From the NCBI GenBank assembly GCA_018664075.1, contig JABJOY010000002.1, positions 1 through 50,410 of the forward strand: a stretch of 50,410 nt of DNA, given 5' to 3'. The notes under the pieces were generated by a model. That model saw nothing but the letters and a program-made list of their open reading frames with translations. It ran no database searches and was not told the origin of the DNA. Shown here one piece after another: positions 26,801 to 37,123 of this stretch (the stretch's first letter is position 1; every line of letters starts with the position of its first letter). The translations under genes and the position numbers were made by a program. The DNA is from Porticoccaceae bacterium (GTDB lineage: Bacteria; Pseudomonadota; Gammaproteobacteria; Pseudomonadales; Porticoccaceae).

Positions 26801-27714
26801 GTCGATCGGTTGCACAGTTAGGTCGTGTAGGGCTGCTCTATGGTGGCACCTCATCTGAGCGCGAAGTGTCGCTTATGAGTGGCGCCGCTGTGCATAAGGC
26901 AATGCTTAACACTGGTGTAGATGTTGTGGCCATCGATGCTGGTGCAGACCTGCTACAAGAATTGCCCCGCCATAATCTCGACCTCGCCTTTATCGCACTC
27001 CATGGCCCTGGTGGTGAAGATGGCACCTTGCAGGGTGCCCTGGAATATCTTGGTCTGCCCTATACAGGTAGTGGTGTTCTGGCTTCGGCTCTGGCGATGG
27101 ATAAATTGCGCTGCAAGCAAATGTGGCAGGGAATTGGCCTGCCCACCGCCGACTTTGCGGTGCTGGATCAGCAGTCTGACTGGGCGCAGATTATCAATAG
27201 TCTTGGCGGCAAAGCCATGGTGAAGCCCGCCTGCGAAGGCTCCAGCATTGGCATGAGTCGAGCTGAGTCAGCGCAAGAATTAGAGGCGGCCTGGGTTGAG
27301 GCTGCAGGTTTTGCTACCACTGTGATTGCTGAGCCACTGATGGAAGGTGAGGAATATACAGTGGCCATTTTGGGTGATCAGGTATTGCCCGCAATTCGCA
27401 TTCAGTCCCAGGAGGTGTTTTACGACTATCAGGCCAAATACTTTAGCGACGAGACTCAGTATTTCTGCCCGGCTGGTCTGACCGACCAGCGAGAACAGGA
27501 ATTGCGTGAGCTGTCCATGCAGGCATTTAAAAGCCTGGGTTGCACAGGTTGGGGCCGCGTCGATGTGATGGTCGATGCCAACGATACATTTCAGTTGCTG
27601 GAAGTTAACACTGTCCCTGGGATGACCAGCCACAGTCTGGTGCCCATGGCCGCCAAAGCTGCAGGCCTGGATTTTGATCAGTTGGTGATGGCAATACTGG
27701 AGGCGTCGAACTAA
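26797..27714 (+). CDS. ddl: D-alanine:D-alanine ligase
   Basis: An ATP-grasp ligase of 305 residues (DdlB type) that makes the D-Ala-D-Ala dipeptide used by MurF. Motifs: [16 protein letters not shown] at the N-terminus, [46 protein letters not shown], and [23 protein letters not shown] with the metal and Ala2-binding residues. The SLVP segment, with no lactate-ligase hallmarks, argues for a normal dipeptide ligase. It overlaps murC by 4 bases and ftsQ by one base. Confidence 0.97.
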   Translation: MSRSVAQLGRVGLLYGGTSSEREVSLMSGAAVHKAMLNTGVDVVAIDAGADLLQELPRHNLDLAFIALHGPGGEDGTLQGALEYLGLPYTGSGVLASALAMDKLRCKQMWQGIGLPTADFAVLDQQSDWAQIINSLGGKAMVKPACEGSSIGMSRAESAQELEAAWVEAAGFATTVIAEPLMEGEEYTVAILGDQVLPAIRIQSQEVFYDYQAKYFSDETQYFCPAGLTDQREQELRELSMQAFKSLGCTGWGRVDVMVDANDTFQLLEVNTVPGMTSHSLVPMAAKAAGLDFDQLVMAILEASN

Positions 27715-28517
27715 TGGCCACTCAGAATCGCCGTGGAGCCAACCGTCAGCAGCAAGCCGCCTCAGGGCGTTTTGACAGACTGATTGATGGTCTGTCGCGG
27801 GTATTTACGCTGATGCTATTAGTCGTCGTAGCGTACGGCAGCAGCCTGATGTTTAGGGAAGTGGATCAACCGGTTACCGAGATTCTGGTGGCTGGCGAGC
27901 TTACTTATATGCAGCAGCAGGAGCTGGTAGATCTGGTCAGTAGTGAGATTGATGGCGGTTTTCTGAGTATTGATCTGGATGGCCTGCGTCAGGTGTTGCA
28001 AGACCATCCCTGGGTGGATCTGGTCAGTATTCGCCGCCAATGGCCGTCGACGCTCAGTGTTGAAGTGGTTGAAGAAGTGCCCATTGCCCGCTGGGGTGAA
28101 AAGGGTTTTCTCAATCGCCTGGGTGAAGAATTGAATATTGCTGACAACAGCGCTTTGGCTGACTTGCCAGTGCTGCGTACCCAGTACGGCAGCTCTAAAG
28201 AGATGATGAAAAGCTATCAGATGCTGGCCCAGTTGCTGTTGCCAACCGGGCTCAAGCTGGCTGAATTGCAGCGCGACAATCTGGGTGTTTGGCGAGTTTC
28301 AACAGTTCGGGGCATTGAACTGGTGCTGGGCCGCGATCAGCTGGGGGACAAACTTAAGCGTTTGGCTTTGGCCTGGGAGTCGGGGCTAAAAAATGAATTA
28401 CAAAATATTGAAACCATAGATCTGCGTTACCCCAATGGATTAGCCGTGGCATGGAAAGACGGTTTATTGGTAAGCGCGCAGAACCACTTGAGGGAAAATA
28501 CTGACCTGCCTGCATAG
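27714..28517 (+). CDS. ftsQ: Cell division protein FtsQ
   Basis: A bitopic divisome protein of 267 residues. After a basic cytoplasmic tail comes one membrane span (about residues 33-52, FTLMLLVVVAYGSSLMF). A POTRA domain follows (about 60-130: ILVAGELTYMQQQELVDLV ... HPWVDLVSIRRQWPSTLSVEVVEEVPIARW), then the FtsQ beta domain, ending with DLRYPNGLAVAW. It recruits FtsL/FtsB and links early and late divisome proteins. Standard dcw position between ddl and ftsA. Confidence 0.95.
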   Translation: MATQNRRGANRQQQAASGRFDRLIDGLSRVFTLMLLVVVAYGSSLMFREVDQPVTEILVAGELTYMQQQELVDLVSSEIDGGFLSIDLDGLRQVLQDHPWVDLVSIRRQWPSTLSVEVVEEVPIARWGEKGFLNRLGEELNIADNSALADLPVLRTQYGSSKEMMKSYQMLAQLLLPTGLKLAELQRDNLGVWRVSTVRGIELVLGRDQLGDKLKRLALAWESGLKNELQNIETIDLRYPNGLAVAWKDGLLVSAQNHLRENTDLPA

Positions 28518-28546
28518 GCCTAAAAGAAGGCAGTTGAGGATAAATT

Positions 28547-29782
28547 ATGGCTAGTACAAATGAAGAAAATATGATCGTTGCTCTGGATATTGGTACATCC
28601 AAAGTGGTGGCTATTGTCGGCGCTATTGGAGCCAACGGCGAACTGGAAATTGTCGGCACAGGGATGCATGCATCCTCTGGTTTGAAGAAAGGGGTAGTGG
28701 TCAACATTGAAGCCACGGTTAACTCGATTCAGCGTGCCATTGAAGAGGCTGAGCTGATGGCCGGCTGCTCAATTCACTCCGTGTATGCCGGTATTGCAGG
28801 CAGTCATATTCGCAGCCTCAATTCCCATGGCATTGTGGCTATTCGTGACCGCGAAGTGCAGCCTCTGGATGTAGACCGAGTTATAGATGCGGCCAGAGCA
28901 GTGGCAATCCCTGCGGACCAGGAGATTCTTCACGTGCTGCCCCAAGAATATATTATCGATGAGCAGGAAGGGGTGCATGAGCCGATCGGCATGTCAGGGG
29001 TTCGCCTGGAAGCCAAGGTACATCTGGTTACCTGTGCTGCCAATGCTGCACAAAACATTAAAAAGTGCATTCGCCGCTGTGGCCTTGAGGTGGATGAGGT
29101 AGTGCTGGAGCAACTGGCATCCAGTCATGCAGTGCTGACTGAAGATGAAAAACAGTTGGGTGTAGCCCTTGTTGACCTCGGCGGTGGCACCACAGATATT
29201 GCGATCTTTACCGAGGGTGCAATTCGCCATACCGGCGTGATTCCTATTGCCGGCGATCAGGTCACCAATGATATCGCCATGGCCCTGCGCACACCGACGC
29301 CCCATGCTGAGGATCTGAAAATTAAATATGCCTGTGCTCTGGCCAAGCTGGCCCGCCCTGAGGAAACCGTCAAGGTGCCCAGTGTTGGAGATCGCGAAGC
29401 CCGCGATATGTCACGGCAGCTACTGGCCGAGGTGGTCGAGCCAAGATATGACGAATTATTTACTCTGGTTCAGGCTGAGCTGCGGCGCAGTGGGTTTGAA
29501 CAGCTATTAGCCGCCGGTGTGGTTCTTACTGGTGGTACATCAAAAATGGAAGGCGTGACCGAACTGGCAGAGGAAATATTCCATCTGCCAGTGCGTATCG
29601 GTGCGCCGGCCAATGTAAAAGGTCTGTCGGATATTGTTAATAATCCTATTTATTCGACAGGGGTTGGTCTGTTGCACTTTGGCGTTGAACAGCAGCGCAA
29701 AGATGGTTTTGACGACAGTGGCAAGGGGCCGGCGAATAACGTTCTGGAACGTATTAAAGGATGGTTTCAGGGCGGCATGTAA
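28547..29782 (+). CDS. ftsA: Cell division protein FtsA
   Basis: An actin-like ATPase of 411 residues that tethers FtsZ to the membrane. Phosphate-1 motif VALDIGTSKVVAIVG, SHAV...GVALVDLGGGTTDIAIF as phosphate-2, and GVVLTGGTSKMEGV as the adenosine motif. The C-terminus, VLERIKGWFQGGM, is the expected amphipathic membrane-targeting helix. A GAGG-like site lies upstream of the ATG. Sixty-two bases separate it from ftsZ. Confidence 0.97.
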   Translation: MASTNEENMIVALDIGTSKVVAIVGAIGANGELEIVGTGMHASSGLKKGVVVNIEATVNSIQRAIEEAELMAGCSIHSVYAGIAGSHIRSLNSHGIVAIRDREVQPLDVDRVIDAARAVAIPADQEILHVLPQEYIIDEQEGVHEPIGMSGVRLEAKVHLVTCAANAAQNIKKCIRRCGLEVDEVVLEQLASSHAVLTEDEKQLGVALVDLGGGTTDIAIFTEGAIRHTGVIPIAGDQVTNDIAMALRTPTPHAEDLKIKYACALAKLARPEETVKVPSVGDREARDMSRQLLAEVVEPRYDELFTLVQAELRRSGFEQLLAAGVVLTGGTSKMEGVTELAEEIFHLPVRIGAPANVKGLSDIVNNPIYSTGVGLLHFGVEQQRKDGFDDSGKGPANNVLERIKGWFQGGM

Positions 29783-29844
29783 GGGTCACGGAAGACATTA
29801 GTGACTGTAATCTTTAATTGTGAGGCGCAAATAAGGGGAAACCT

Positions 29845-31023
29845 ATGTTCGAATTAGTAGACAGCATTCCGAAGAATGCAGAAATCAAAGTAGTTGGTGT
29901 TGGCGGCGGCGGTGGCAATGCAGTAGGCCATATGATGGATAGCAATATTGATGGAGTGCACTTTATCTGTGCCAATACCGACGCTCAATCGCTAAATAAA
30001 CTTGAGAAAGCCACAGTATTGCAGCTGGGCAGCACCCTGACCAAGGGTTTAGGCGCTGGTGCCAACCCTGAAGTGGGTCGCCAGGCAGCAATGGAAGATA
30101 AAGACCGCATCTCCGAGGCGCTGAAAGGTGCTGATATGGTTTTTATCACCGCTGGTATGGGTGGTGGTACAGGCACGGGCGCTGCTCCGGTGATTGCCGA
30201 AATAGCAAAGGGAATGGGTATCCTGACCGTTGGTGTGGTTACTCGACCCTTTTCCTTCGAAGGTGGAAGACGCAAGGATGTTGCCGATGCTGGCATTGCG
30301 GCGCTCAAAGAGCGCGTCGACTCGCTGATTATTGTCCCCAACGAAAAGCTGCTGGAAGTGTTGGGGCAGGATATATCAATGCTCGATGCCTTTAAGGAAG
30401 CTAACGACGTTCTGTACGGCGCTGTGCAGGGTATTACCGACCTGATTCTTCTCGATGGCTTGATCAATGTGGATTTTGCCGATGTGCGCACAGTTATGGC
30501 CGAAATGGGCATGGCTATGATGGGTACAGGTGAGGCCAGTGGTCCAGATCGCGCGACAGTAGCTGCTGAGAGTGCCGTCAAATGTCCGCTGCTGGAAGAT
30601 ATTAACCTGCAGGGTGCCAAAGGTATTCTGGTTAATATCACCAGTGGTTATGATCTTACTCTGGGTGAGTTCGAAAATGTGGGTAACGCGGTCAAGGAAT
30701 TTGCTGATCAGGATGCCACCATTATTGTGGGCAGCGTATTTGATCCAGAGATGGAAGGTCAGTTGCGGGTTACCGTAGTAGCCACAGGGCTGCGTTCCTC
30801 CAGCGCCAAACCTGGTCTAAGGCCAGTAATTGTGGACAATCAGCCGCCCCGTAGAGTAGATGGTGGCTATGATTACGGCGCTATGGATACGCCTCCCAAT
30901 ATGCGTGGTGGCTCAACATTGTCCAGCTCAGGGGGCTCCACTGCCCGAAAACTTGATGCTCAAATCGATGCTGAGATAGATTATTTGGATGTACCTGCCT
31001 TTTTGCGCTCTCAGGCAGATTAA
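29845..31023 (+). CDS. ftsZ: Cell division protein FtsZ
   Basis: The tubulin-like GTPase that forms the Z ring, 392 residues. GVGGGGGNAVGHM at the N-terminus, tubulin signature GGGTGTG at residues 106-112, and NVDFADVRTVM as the T7-loop region with the catalytic Asp. A short variable linker (about 318-375) ends in the conserved tail YLDVPAFLRSQAD, which binds FtsA and ZipA. AGGGG precedes the ATG. It is the last dcw gene and is followed by a stem-loop and the lpxC promoter. Confidence 0.98.
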   Translation: MFELVDSIPKNAEIKVVGVGGGGGNAVGHMMDSNIDGVHFICANTDAQSLNKLEKATVLQLGSTLTKGLGAGANPEVGRQAAMEDKDRISEALKGADMVFITAGMGGGTGTGAAPVIAEIAKGMGILTVGVVTRPFSFEGGRRKDVADAGIAALKERVDSLIIVPNEKLLEVLGQDISMLDAFKEANDVLYGAVQGITDLILLDGLINVDFADVRTVMAEMGMAMMGTGEASGPDRATVAAESAVKCPLLEDINLQGAKGILVNITSGYDLTLGEFENVGNAVKEFADQDATIIVGSVFDPEMEGQLRVTVVATGLRSSSAKPGLRPVIVDNQPPRRVDGGYDYGAMDTPPNMRGGSTLSSSGGSTARKLDAQIDAEIDYLDVPAFLRSQAD

Positions 31024-31039
31024 TCCTTATATTTTATTA

Positions 31040-31094
31040 GAGGCCCCTTTTGCCTCGCCTCAGATTATAAAATCTTGGTGAAAGGGGGCTTCTC
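31040..31094 (+). other. Stem-loop between ftsZ and lpxC
   Basis: GAGGCCCCTTT (31040-31050) can pair with AAAGGGGGCTTC (31081-31092) with one bulged G. The 30-base interior holds a second hairpin, AGATT/AATCT (31062-31075). No U-run follows, so it is not a standard terminator. The right arm overlaps the spacer of the lpxC promoter. Confidence 0.5.
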
Positions 31095-31103
31095 TGTTAG
31101 AAT
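31075..31103 (+). promoter_or_regulatory. Sigma-70 promoter for lpxC
   Basis: TTGGTG (31075-31080), a 17-base spacer and TAGAAT (31098-31103, five of six consensus) lie 28 bases before the lpxC ATG. E. coli lpxC also has its own promoter after ftsZ. Confidence 0.6.
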
Positions 31104-31131
31104 TTCCGCCTTATAAAACAAAGGTGTAGCG

Positions 31132-32037
31132 ATGATCAGGCAGCGCACGTTAAAAAATGTCATACGTGCTACCGGCGTGGGTCTTCACACCGGTGATAAA
31201 GTGTATCTGACATTGCATCCAGCGGATCCGGATACAGGCATCATTTTTCGTCGCACCGACCTTGATCCGGTGGTAGAAATAGCCGCAAAAGCCGAGAATG
31301 TCGGCGACACCACTCTCTCTACAACCCTTGTCCATGGTGACGTTCGCGTCTCTACCATCGAGCATCTGTTATCTGCGCTGGCAGGGCTTGGCATCGATAA
31401 TATAATGATCGATGTGTCTGCCCCAGAGATTCCAATTATGGATGGCAGCGCCGGACCCTTTGTATTTTTGCTCCAGTCGGCCGGTATTCGCGAGCAGGAT
31501 GCGCCAAAGAAATTTATCCGCATCAAGCGTCCGGTGACCATCAAACAAGACGATAAAGTCGCTACCTTCAGGCCTTTCGAGGGATTTAAAGTCAACTTTG
31601 CTATTGACTTTGACCACCCAGTGTTCAAACATCAAGCCTTGAATGCGAGTATCGACTTCTCCAGTACCTCATTTGTAAAAGAAGTCAGCAGAGCCAGAAC
31701 ATTTGGCTTTATGCATGAGTTTGAATATCTCCGCTCAAAGGGTTTAGCCCGGGGCGGAAGCTTAGAAAATGCCATCGTTGTGGATGAGTTCGAAATTCTC
31801 AACGAAGATGGCTTGCGTTATGACGACGAATTCGTCAAACATAAGATCCTGGACGCCATCGGTGATCTCTACCTGCTGGGCAACAGCTTGATTGGAGAAT
31901 TCGATGCGCATAAATCAGGGCATGGACTTAACAATGCGTCTTTGCGCGCATTGATCGCAGATACGGATGCCTGGGAAGTAGTCACTTTTATTGATAATCC
32001 GGAAGATGTACCAATTTCGTATATGCAGCCGAATTAG
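31132..32037 (+). CDS. lpxC: UDP-3-O-acyl-N-acetylglucosamine deacetylase LpxC
   Basis: The committed step of lipid A synthesis; a cytoplasmic zinc enzyme of 301 residues. Zinc ligands are His78 in STIEHLLSA, His237 and Asp241 in [10 protein letters not shown], and the general acid His264 lies in KSGHGLNN. The N-terminus MIRQRTLKN...[10 protein letters not shown] is typical. AGGTG stands upstream of the ATG. The C-terminus (ISYMQPN) is short and lacks the extended E. coli degradation tail, so FtsH control may differ; that is inference. Confidence 0.97.
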   Translation: MIRQRTLKNVIRATGVGLHTGDKVYLTLHPADPDTGIIFRRTDLDPVVEIAAKAENVGDTTLSTTLVHGDVRVSTIEHLLSALAGLGIDNIMIDVSAPEIPIMDGSAGPFVFLLQSAGIREQDAPKKFIRIKRPVTIKQDDKVATFRPFEGFKVNFAIDFDHPVFKHQALNASIDFSSTSFVKEVSRARTFGFMHEFEYLRSKGLARGGSLENAIVVDEFEILNEDGLRYDDEFVKHKILDAIGDLYLLGNSLIGEFDAHKSGHGLNNASLRALIADTDAWEVVTFIDNPEDVPISYMQPN

Positions 32038-32079
32038 TTAATTTTTTAAAGTTGTAGTGAGATAAGGCATTATTCTCCA

Positions 32080-33021
32080 GTGAAAATTATTCTTATTAGC
32101 AGTCGAGCGGACAGGGTTAGAACCATTAGCCTCAATAGCTGGGCCAAAGGTTTGCTCTCAGTGCTGCTGCTGGGTATTCCTGTGGCTGCAGGTACCATGC
32201 TCGGTGTCAAGATTGCTGATGGCCGTTGGGAACTGCTGTTTGATAACAGCATTGGTGAAATGCAGCACCAGCTAGTGGTTCAGCAGAGCCATGTGGATGC
32301 CGGTCGGGAGCAGCTGGATAGCTCATTGGCGGCGATGACCGGCAAACTTGCGCAGATGCGCTCGCGATTGGTGCGTCTGGATGCATTGGGCGAGCAGCTC
32401 ACGCAAATAGCCAGCCTTGAAGATGGTGAATTTGACTTCTCTGTGGCCCCAGGCCTGGGTGGTCCAGATGAATCGTTGGTCAATGAAGTAGCAAATTCTG
32501 TGGATATTCAGCAGGAACTAGCGACCATGTTTGCGCGCCTCGATAACTCCCTCAACAGTCGAGAATCCCAGCTCAATGTGCTGCAGTCCATGTTGACTGA
32601 AAATAAATTGAAAAGTGAACGCATGGTGGCGGGACGACCGATTACCAAAGGTTGGATGTCCTCTGAATACGGCATGCGTGTTGATCCATTCCACGGCGAC
32701 AAGCGCTGGCATGGCGGCGTAGATTTCGCCGGCAGAAAGGGCTCTGATATTATTGCTGTGGCCTCCGGGGTAGTCACCTGGTCTGGGGAGCGCAGTGGCT
32801 ATGGTTTGATGGTTGAGCTTAACCACAGCGATGGCTATATCACCCGCTACGCACACAACGATAAAAATGTTGCCGACCTTGGTGCCATTGTAAAAAAAGG
32901 CGACGTTATCGCCAAAATGGGCAGTTCAGGCCGCTCTACTGGCCCCCATGTACATTTTGAAGTATTCAAAAATGGTCGCACTGTCGACCCAGCATCCTAT
33001 ATCCGCCGCACCAGCCGCTAA
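32080..33021 (+). CDS. M23-family peptidase (LytM/EnvC-like), membrane-anchored
   Basis: A 313-residue protein. An N-terminal membrane span (about 22-45) is followed by a long helical, probably coiled-coil region (about 55-185). An M23 domain follows, with WHGGVDFAG (first zinc His and Asp), RYAHNDK and GPHVHFEVFKNGR (HxH). All expected metal ligands are present, so it may be an active D,D-endopeptidase, unlike the degenerate LytM factors EnvC/NlpD. Start is GTG 32080 with AAGG about 12 bases upstream. It lies between lpxC and secA, where enterobacteria have secM; other gammaproteobacteria also place an M23 gene here. Confidence 0.9.
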   Translation: MKIILISSRADRVRTISLNSWAKGLLSVLLLGIPVAAGTMLGVKIADGRWELLFDNSIGEMQHQLVVQQSHVDAGREQLDSSLAAMTGKLAQMRSRLVRLDALGEQLTQIASLEDGEFDFSVAPGLGGPDESLVNEVANSVDIQQELATMFARLDNSLNSRESQLNVLQSMLTENKLKSERMVAGRPITKGWMSSEYGMRVDPFHGDKRWHGGVDFAGRKGSDIIAVASGVVTWSGERSGYGLMVELNHSDGYITRYAHNDKNVADLGAIVKKGDVIAKMGSSGRSTGPHVHFEVFKNGRTVDPASYIRRTSR

Positions 33022-33042
33022 TTCTGACTTCAACGTCTATAC

Positions 33043-33069
33043 TCTCAGAGACTTGAAATATCTCTGAGA
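33043..33069 (+). promoter_or_regulatory. Perfect stem-loop in the secA leader
   Basis: TCTCAGAGA (33043-33051) and TCTCTGAGA (33061-33069) are perfect 9-base inverted repeats with a 9-base loop. There is no U-run. The loop contains CTTGAAA (33052-33058), and CCCTTTATA follows at 33074-33082 with 15 bases between, a partial match (7 of 9) to a sigma-32 -10. It may be a promoter element, an operator or a leader structure for secA. Confidence 0.5.
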
Positions 33070-33119
33070 CGGTCCCTTTATATTATTTAGCAGTCCCTTT
33101 TTATCAAAGGAAGAAAGAA

Positions 33120-35897
33120 ATGTTTGGCAACATCCTGAAAAAAATATTTGGCAGTAGCAATGACCGCGATGTGCGCAAAATGCGCAAAACCGTGGAAAAA
33201 ATCAATGCTCTGGAAGAGGGCCTCAAGGCCCTGAACGACATTGATCTGAAAGCCCAGACCCAGGTCCTGCGAGACCGTCTGGCTGCCGGTGAAACTATAG
33301 AGCAGATACTGCCTGAAGCTTTTGCACTGGTCCGAGAAACATCGGTTAGAGCCATGGGTATGCGTCATTTTGATGTGCAGATGATCGGTGGTATCACATT
33401 GCATCAGGGCAAGATTGCCGAAATGCGCACCGGTGAAGGTAAGACTCTGGTTGCTACTCTGGCGGCCTATCTCAATGCGCTGCCAGGCAATGGCGTGCAT
33501 GTGATTACAGTGAACGACTACCTGGCCAAACGTGATGCTCAGTGGATGGCACCTCTCTATCAGGCTCTGGGTCTGTCCATTGGTGTTATTCAGTCCTACC
33601 AGGGCGCAGATCAGGCCAATTCCTTTGTGCTGGGCCCGGATGACGAGGGTGAATTGCAGCCCTGTTCCAGACAGCAGGCCTATGCCGCCGATATTACCTA
33701 TGGCACCAACAACGAATTCGGCTTTGATTATCTGCGCGACAATATGGCTCTGCGTCTGGAAGATAAGTCCCAGCGCGGTTTGGCATTTGCAATTATTGAC
33801 GAAGTGGATTCGATTCTTATTGATGAAGCCAGAACCCCACTGATTATTTCCGGTGCCGCTCAGGACAGCTCTGAACTGTACAAAACGGTTAACGCTCTGG
33901 CGCTGCAGTTACAGCCTCAGGTAGAGATAGAAGGTGACAGCGAGGAAGAGCCAGCGGGGGACTTTATTGTCGATGAAAAAAGCCGCGGTGTTGAGTTGAC
34001 CGAAGAGGGTCACAGCAAAGTAGAAGCTGTTCTGGTCAAAGAGGGTTTGCTGGAAGAGGATCAAAGCCTCTATCAGGCGACAAATCTTGGCCTGCTGCAC
34101 CACGTACATTCTGCCCTGCGCGCCCAGTATCTGTTTCACAAAGATGTTGAATATATTATTCAGCAGGGTCAGGCAGTGCTTATTGATGAGCACACCGGCC
34201 GCACCATGCCCGGTCGACGTCTGTCTGAAGGCCTGCATCAGGCTATTGAAGCCAAAGAGGGTTTGGAGATTCAGCAAGAGAGCCAGACTCTGGCCTCAAC
34301 CACATTCCAAAACTATTTCCGTCTGTACAGCAAACTGTCTGGTATGACAGGTACGGCGGATACAGAGGCCTATGAGTTACATCAGATCTACGGCCTGCAA
34401 GTGGTGGTGATACCGACCAATGTTGAGGTCAAGCGGGTTGATCTCAACGATCTGATCTTCCTCAGCCAGGAAGAAAAGTTTGAAGCGGTGATTGAAGATA
34501 TTAAAGAAATCGTTGCCAGTGGTGCCCCGGTATTAGTGGGTACCGCCTCTGTTGAAACCTCCGAGCTGCTCTCGGGGATGCTCGAGGCGGCCAAGGTTGA
34601 ACACAGTGTCCTCAACGCAAAACAGCATGAGCTGGAAGCCAATATTATTGTCAATGCCGGGCGCCCCGGTGCAGTGACCATTGCTACCAATATGGCTGGT
34701 CGCGGTACGGATATTGTATTGGGCGGCAATCTGGATGCTGAAATTAAAGCATTGAAAGCCAAAGGCAAAACCCACGACAAAGTTATTGCTGAGGCCAGAG
34801 AAGCTTGGGAGAAGCGCCAGGCCAAGGTTCTGGAAGCCGGTGGACTGCATATTGTTGCCACTGAGCGCCATGAGTCACGCCGTATCGACAACCAGTTGCG
34901 TGGCCGCTCCGGTCGTCAGGGTGATCCCGGGGTGTCCCGTTTCTACCTGTCATTAGAGGATCCTCTAATGCGTCTGTTTGCCTCTGACGGGGTGAAAAAC
35001 ATGATGCGCAAACTGGGCATGGAGAAAGGCGAGGCCATTGAACACAGCATGGTGACCAATGCTATTGTAAAAGCCCAGCGTAAGGTTGAAGGACGCAACT
35101 TCGATATCCGCAAACACCTATTGGAATATGATGATGTCGCCAATGACCAGCGTCAGGTTATCTATCAGCAGCGCAAAGAACTGTTGGAAGACGATGATAT
35201 CTCCGAGGTAATCACCAATGTCCGGGAAGATGTGGCAGACCAGTGTATCAGCAATTATCTGCCGCCCCAGAGCCTCGAAGAGCAGTGGGATGTGGAAGGC
35301 CTAGAAAAAGCCCTGGCGACAGAATTTACTACGCCATTGCCAGTGCAGCGCTGGCTAGACGAAGATAGCCGCCTCGATGAACAGACTCTGCGAACTAAAA
35401 TTACCCAGAGCTTGCAGGAAGCCTACGACCGCCGATACACCCATGTGGGTGAGCAGATGCGCGAGGTTGAGCGTCAGGTGATGTTGCAGGTGCTTGATAA
35501 TCTGTGGAAAGACCATCTTGCCAGCATGGATCAACTGCGTCAGGGCATTGGTCTGCGCGCCTATGCCCAGAAGAACCCCAAGCAGGAATACAAACGTGAG
35601 TCATTTGCGCTGTTTGAGGAATTGCTCGACAATATTAAATACGAAACCATTCGCTACCTGAGTCATATTGAAGTGACGACAGAGGAAGATATGCAGCGTT
35701 TGGAGCAACAGCGTCGTGCCGAGCAGTCCAATCGAGAGTATCAGCATGCTCAGGCTGAGGGTCTTGAAGACCAGCCAAAGCCAGCGCAAGCTGCGCCCCA
35801 GCCGATTCATCGCCCGGGACCCAAGGTAGGACGCAATGACCCCTGTCCCTGTGGATCAGGCAAAAAATATAAACAATGTCACGGAAAAATTAAGTAA
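33120..35897 (+). CDS. secA: Preprotein translocase ATPase SecA
   Basis: The motor that drives proteins through SecYEG, 925 residues. Walker A MRTGEGKT has Lys108, as in E. coli; the DEAD-like motif is [19 protein letters not shown]; the preprotein-binding and helicase-2 parts include [14 protein letters not shown] and [11 protein letters not shown]. The C-terminal tail ends in [15 protein letters not shown], the zinc-binding SecB-docking site. AAGGA precedes the ATG. The argJ start overlaps its stop (TAATG). Confidence 0.98.
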   Translation: MFGNILKKIFGSSNDRDVRKMRKTVEKINALEEGLKALNDIDLKAQTQVLRDRLAAGETIEQILPEAFALVRETSVRAMGMRHFDVQMIGGITLHQGKIAEMRTGEGKTLVATLAAYLNALPGNGVHVITVNDYLAKRDAQWMAPLYQALGLSIGVIQSYQGADQANSFVLGPDDEGELQPCSRQQAYAADITYGTNNEFGFDYLRDNMALRLEDKSQRGLAFAIIDEVDSILIDEARTPLIISGAAQDSSELYKTVNALALQLQPQVEIEGDSEEEPAGDFIVDEKSRGVELTEEGHSKVEAVLVKEGLLEEDQSLYQATNLGLLHHVHSALRAQYLFHKDVEYIIQQGQAVLIDEHTGRTMPGRRLSEGLHQAIEAKEGLEIQQESQTLASTTFQNYFRLYSKLSGMTGTADTEAYELHQIYGLQVVVIPTNVEVKRVDLNDLIFLSQEEKFEAVIEDIKEIVASGAPVLVGTASVETSELLSGMLEAAKVEHSVLNAKQHELEANIIVNAGRPGAVTIATNMAGRGTDIVLGGNLDAEIKALKAKGKTHDKVIAEAREAWEKRQAKVLEAGGLHIVATERHESRRIDNQLRGRSGRQGDPGVSRFYLSLEDPLMRLFASDGVKNMMRKLGMEKGEAIEHSMVTNAIVKAQRKVEGRNFDIRKHLLEYDDVANDQRQVIYQQRKELLEDDDISEVITNVREDVADQCISNYLPPQSLEEQWDVEGLEKALATEFTTPLPVQRWLDEDSRLDEQTLRTKITQSLQEAYDRRYTHVGEQMREVERQVMLQVLDNLWKDHLASMDQLRQGIGLRAYAQKNPKQEYKRESFALFEELLDNIKYETIRYLSHIEVTTEEDMQRLEQQRRAEQSNREYQHAQAEGLEDQPKPAQAAPQPIHRPGPKVGRNDPCPCGSGKKYKQCHGKIK

Positions 35898-37105
35898 TGG
35901 CAACAGGCAGCGATCAGTTTCCAACCATGTATCCAGTGTCCGGCTTTAAGCTGGGGACCACCAGTGCCGGTATTAAAACCCCGGGGCGTGCGGATCTGGT
36001 AGTGATGGAAATTGCTGCGGGCAGCACAGTTGCCGGGCTATTTACCCAGAATGACTTCTGTGCCGCGCCGGTTACATTGTGCAAGCAACATATGGCCAGT
36101 GCCAGTCCAGCGTATTTGCTGACCAATACAGGCAATGCCAATGCCGGAACAGGTGAGCAGGGCCTACATGACGCCCTGCAAAGCTGCCAGGCACTGGCCA
36201 CAGCAGCTGGCATCGACGCCGAGCAGGTGCTGCCATTTTCCACCGGCGTGATTGGCGAACCATTGCCAATGGACAGGTTGCTGGCAGGTATTCCCGGTGC
36301 CCTGGCCAATCTCTCAGAGCAGGGTTGGAGCGACGCTGCCACAGGCATTTTAACTACAGATACCAGACCCAAAGGTGCCAGCCTGCAGTACGCTGCTGGT
36401 GACGGCCAGGTAACTATTACTGGTATCTCCAAGGGCTCAGGCATGATCAAGCCCAATATGGCAACCATGCTCGGCTATGTGGCTACAGATGCGGAAATGA
36501 ACTCGGAACTGTTACACAGAGCCCTGCGACTGGCTACTAACAAGTCCTTTAATCGCATTACCGTTGATGCAGACACATCCACCAATGACTCCATTATGCT
36601 AGTTGCCACCGGTACCAGTGGTGTGTTGATTGATGAGATATCGTTTGATCAGTTTGTCGAGCAACTGAGTCTGGTATTTATCGAGCTGGCCCAGGCAATT
36701 ATTCGTGATGGCGAAGGCGCAACCAAATTTGTTTCCGTGATTGTTGAGGGTGCTGTAGACAGTGCCGAAGCCCTGGCCGTTGCCTACACCATTGCCGAAT
36801 CACCACTGGTTAAAACAGCTCTCACCGCCTCTGATCCCAACTGGGGCCGAATACTAGCTGCTATTGGCAGAGCAGGGCTAAAAGATCTGGATGTGAATCT
36901 GGTGCAACTGAGCCTCAACTCCGTATTGATTGCGGAGCAGGGCGCAAGAGCCTCCAGTTACACCGAAGAAGCTGGCCAGCAAGCCATGCAGCCAGAGGAT
37001 ATTGATATTCTGGTGTCATTAAATCGCGGTCAGGCCTCAGAAACGGTGTGGACCACGGACCTCAGTTACGAATATGTGCGTATTAATGCGGAATATCGCA
37101 CTTAG
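35897..37105 (+). CDS. argJ: Glutamate N-acetyltransferase / amino-acid N-acetyltransferase ArgJ
   Basis: ArgJ recycles the acetyl group in the cyclic arginine pathway by moving it from N-acetylornithine to glutamate; some also use acetyl-CoA. The precursor cleaves itself before a threonine: KPNMATML contains Thr190, with GKSGMI-like KGSGMIKPNMA ahead. Other motifs are SPAYLLTNTGNANAGTG, FSTGVIGE, and SDPNWGRILAAIGRAG. At 402 residues it is normal. It overlaps secA by one base; secA-argJ-mutT is also the order in Pseudomonas. Confidence 0.96.
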   Translation: MATGSDQFPTMYPVSGFKLGTTSAGIKTPGRADLVVMEIAAGSTVAGLFTQNDFCAAPVTLCKQHMASASPAYLLTNTGNANAGTGEQGLHDALQSCQALATAAGIDAEQVLPFSTGVIGEPLPMDRLLAGIPGALANLSEQGWSDAATGILTTDTRPKGASLQYAAGDGQVTITGISKGSGMIKPNMATMLGYVATDAEMNSELLHRALRLATNKSFNRITVDADTSTNDSIMLVATGTSGVLIDEISFDQFVEQLSLVFIELAQAIIRDGEGATKFVSVIVEGAVDSAEALAVAYTIAESPLVKTALTASDPNWGRILAAIGRAGLKDLDVNLVQLSLNSVLIAEQGARASSYTEEAGQQAMQPEDIDILVSLNRGQASETVWTTDLSYEYVRINAEYRT

Positions 37106-37123
37106 TACCAGGTCACAGCAACA

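Noticed and set aside
29985-30641. A 218-codon open frame on the minus strand inside ftsZ, and similar long antisense frames in murD (21742-22344) and recJ (6271-6831)
   Set aside because: They lie wholly within strongly conserved genes, have no family motifs and no ribosome-binding site, and have the composition expected of shadow frames.
33022-33119. SecM-like arrest peptide upstream of secA
   Set aside because: The gap is under 100 bases, has no open frame with an arrest motif, and the upstream gene is an M23 peptidase.
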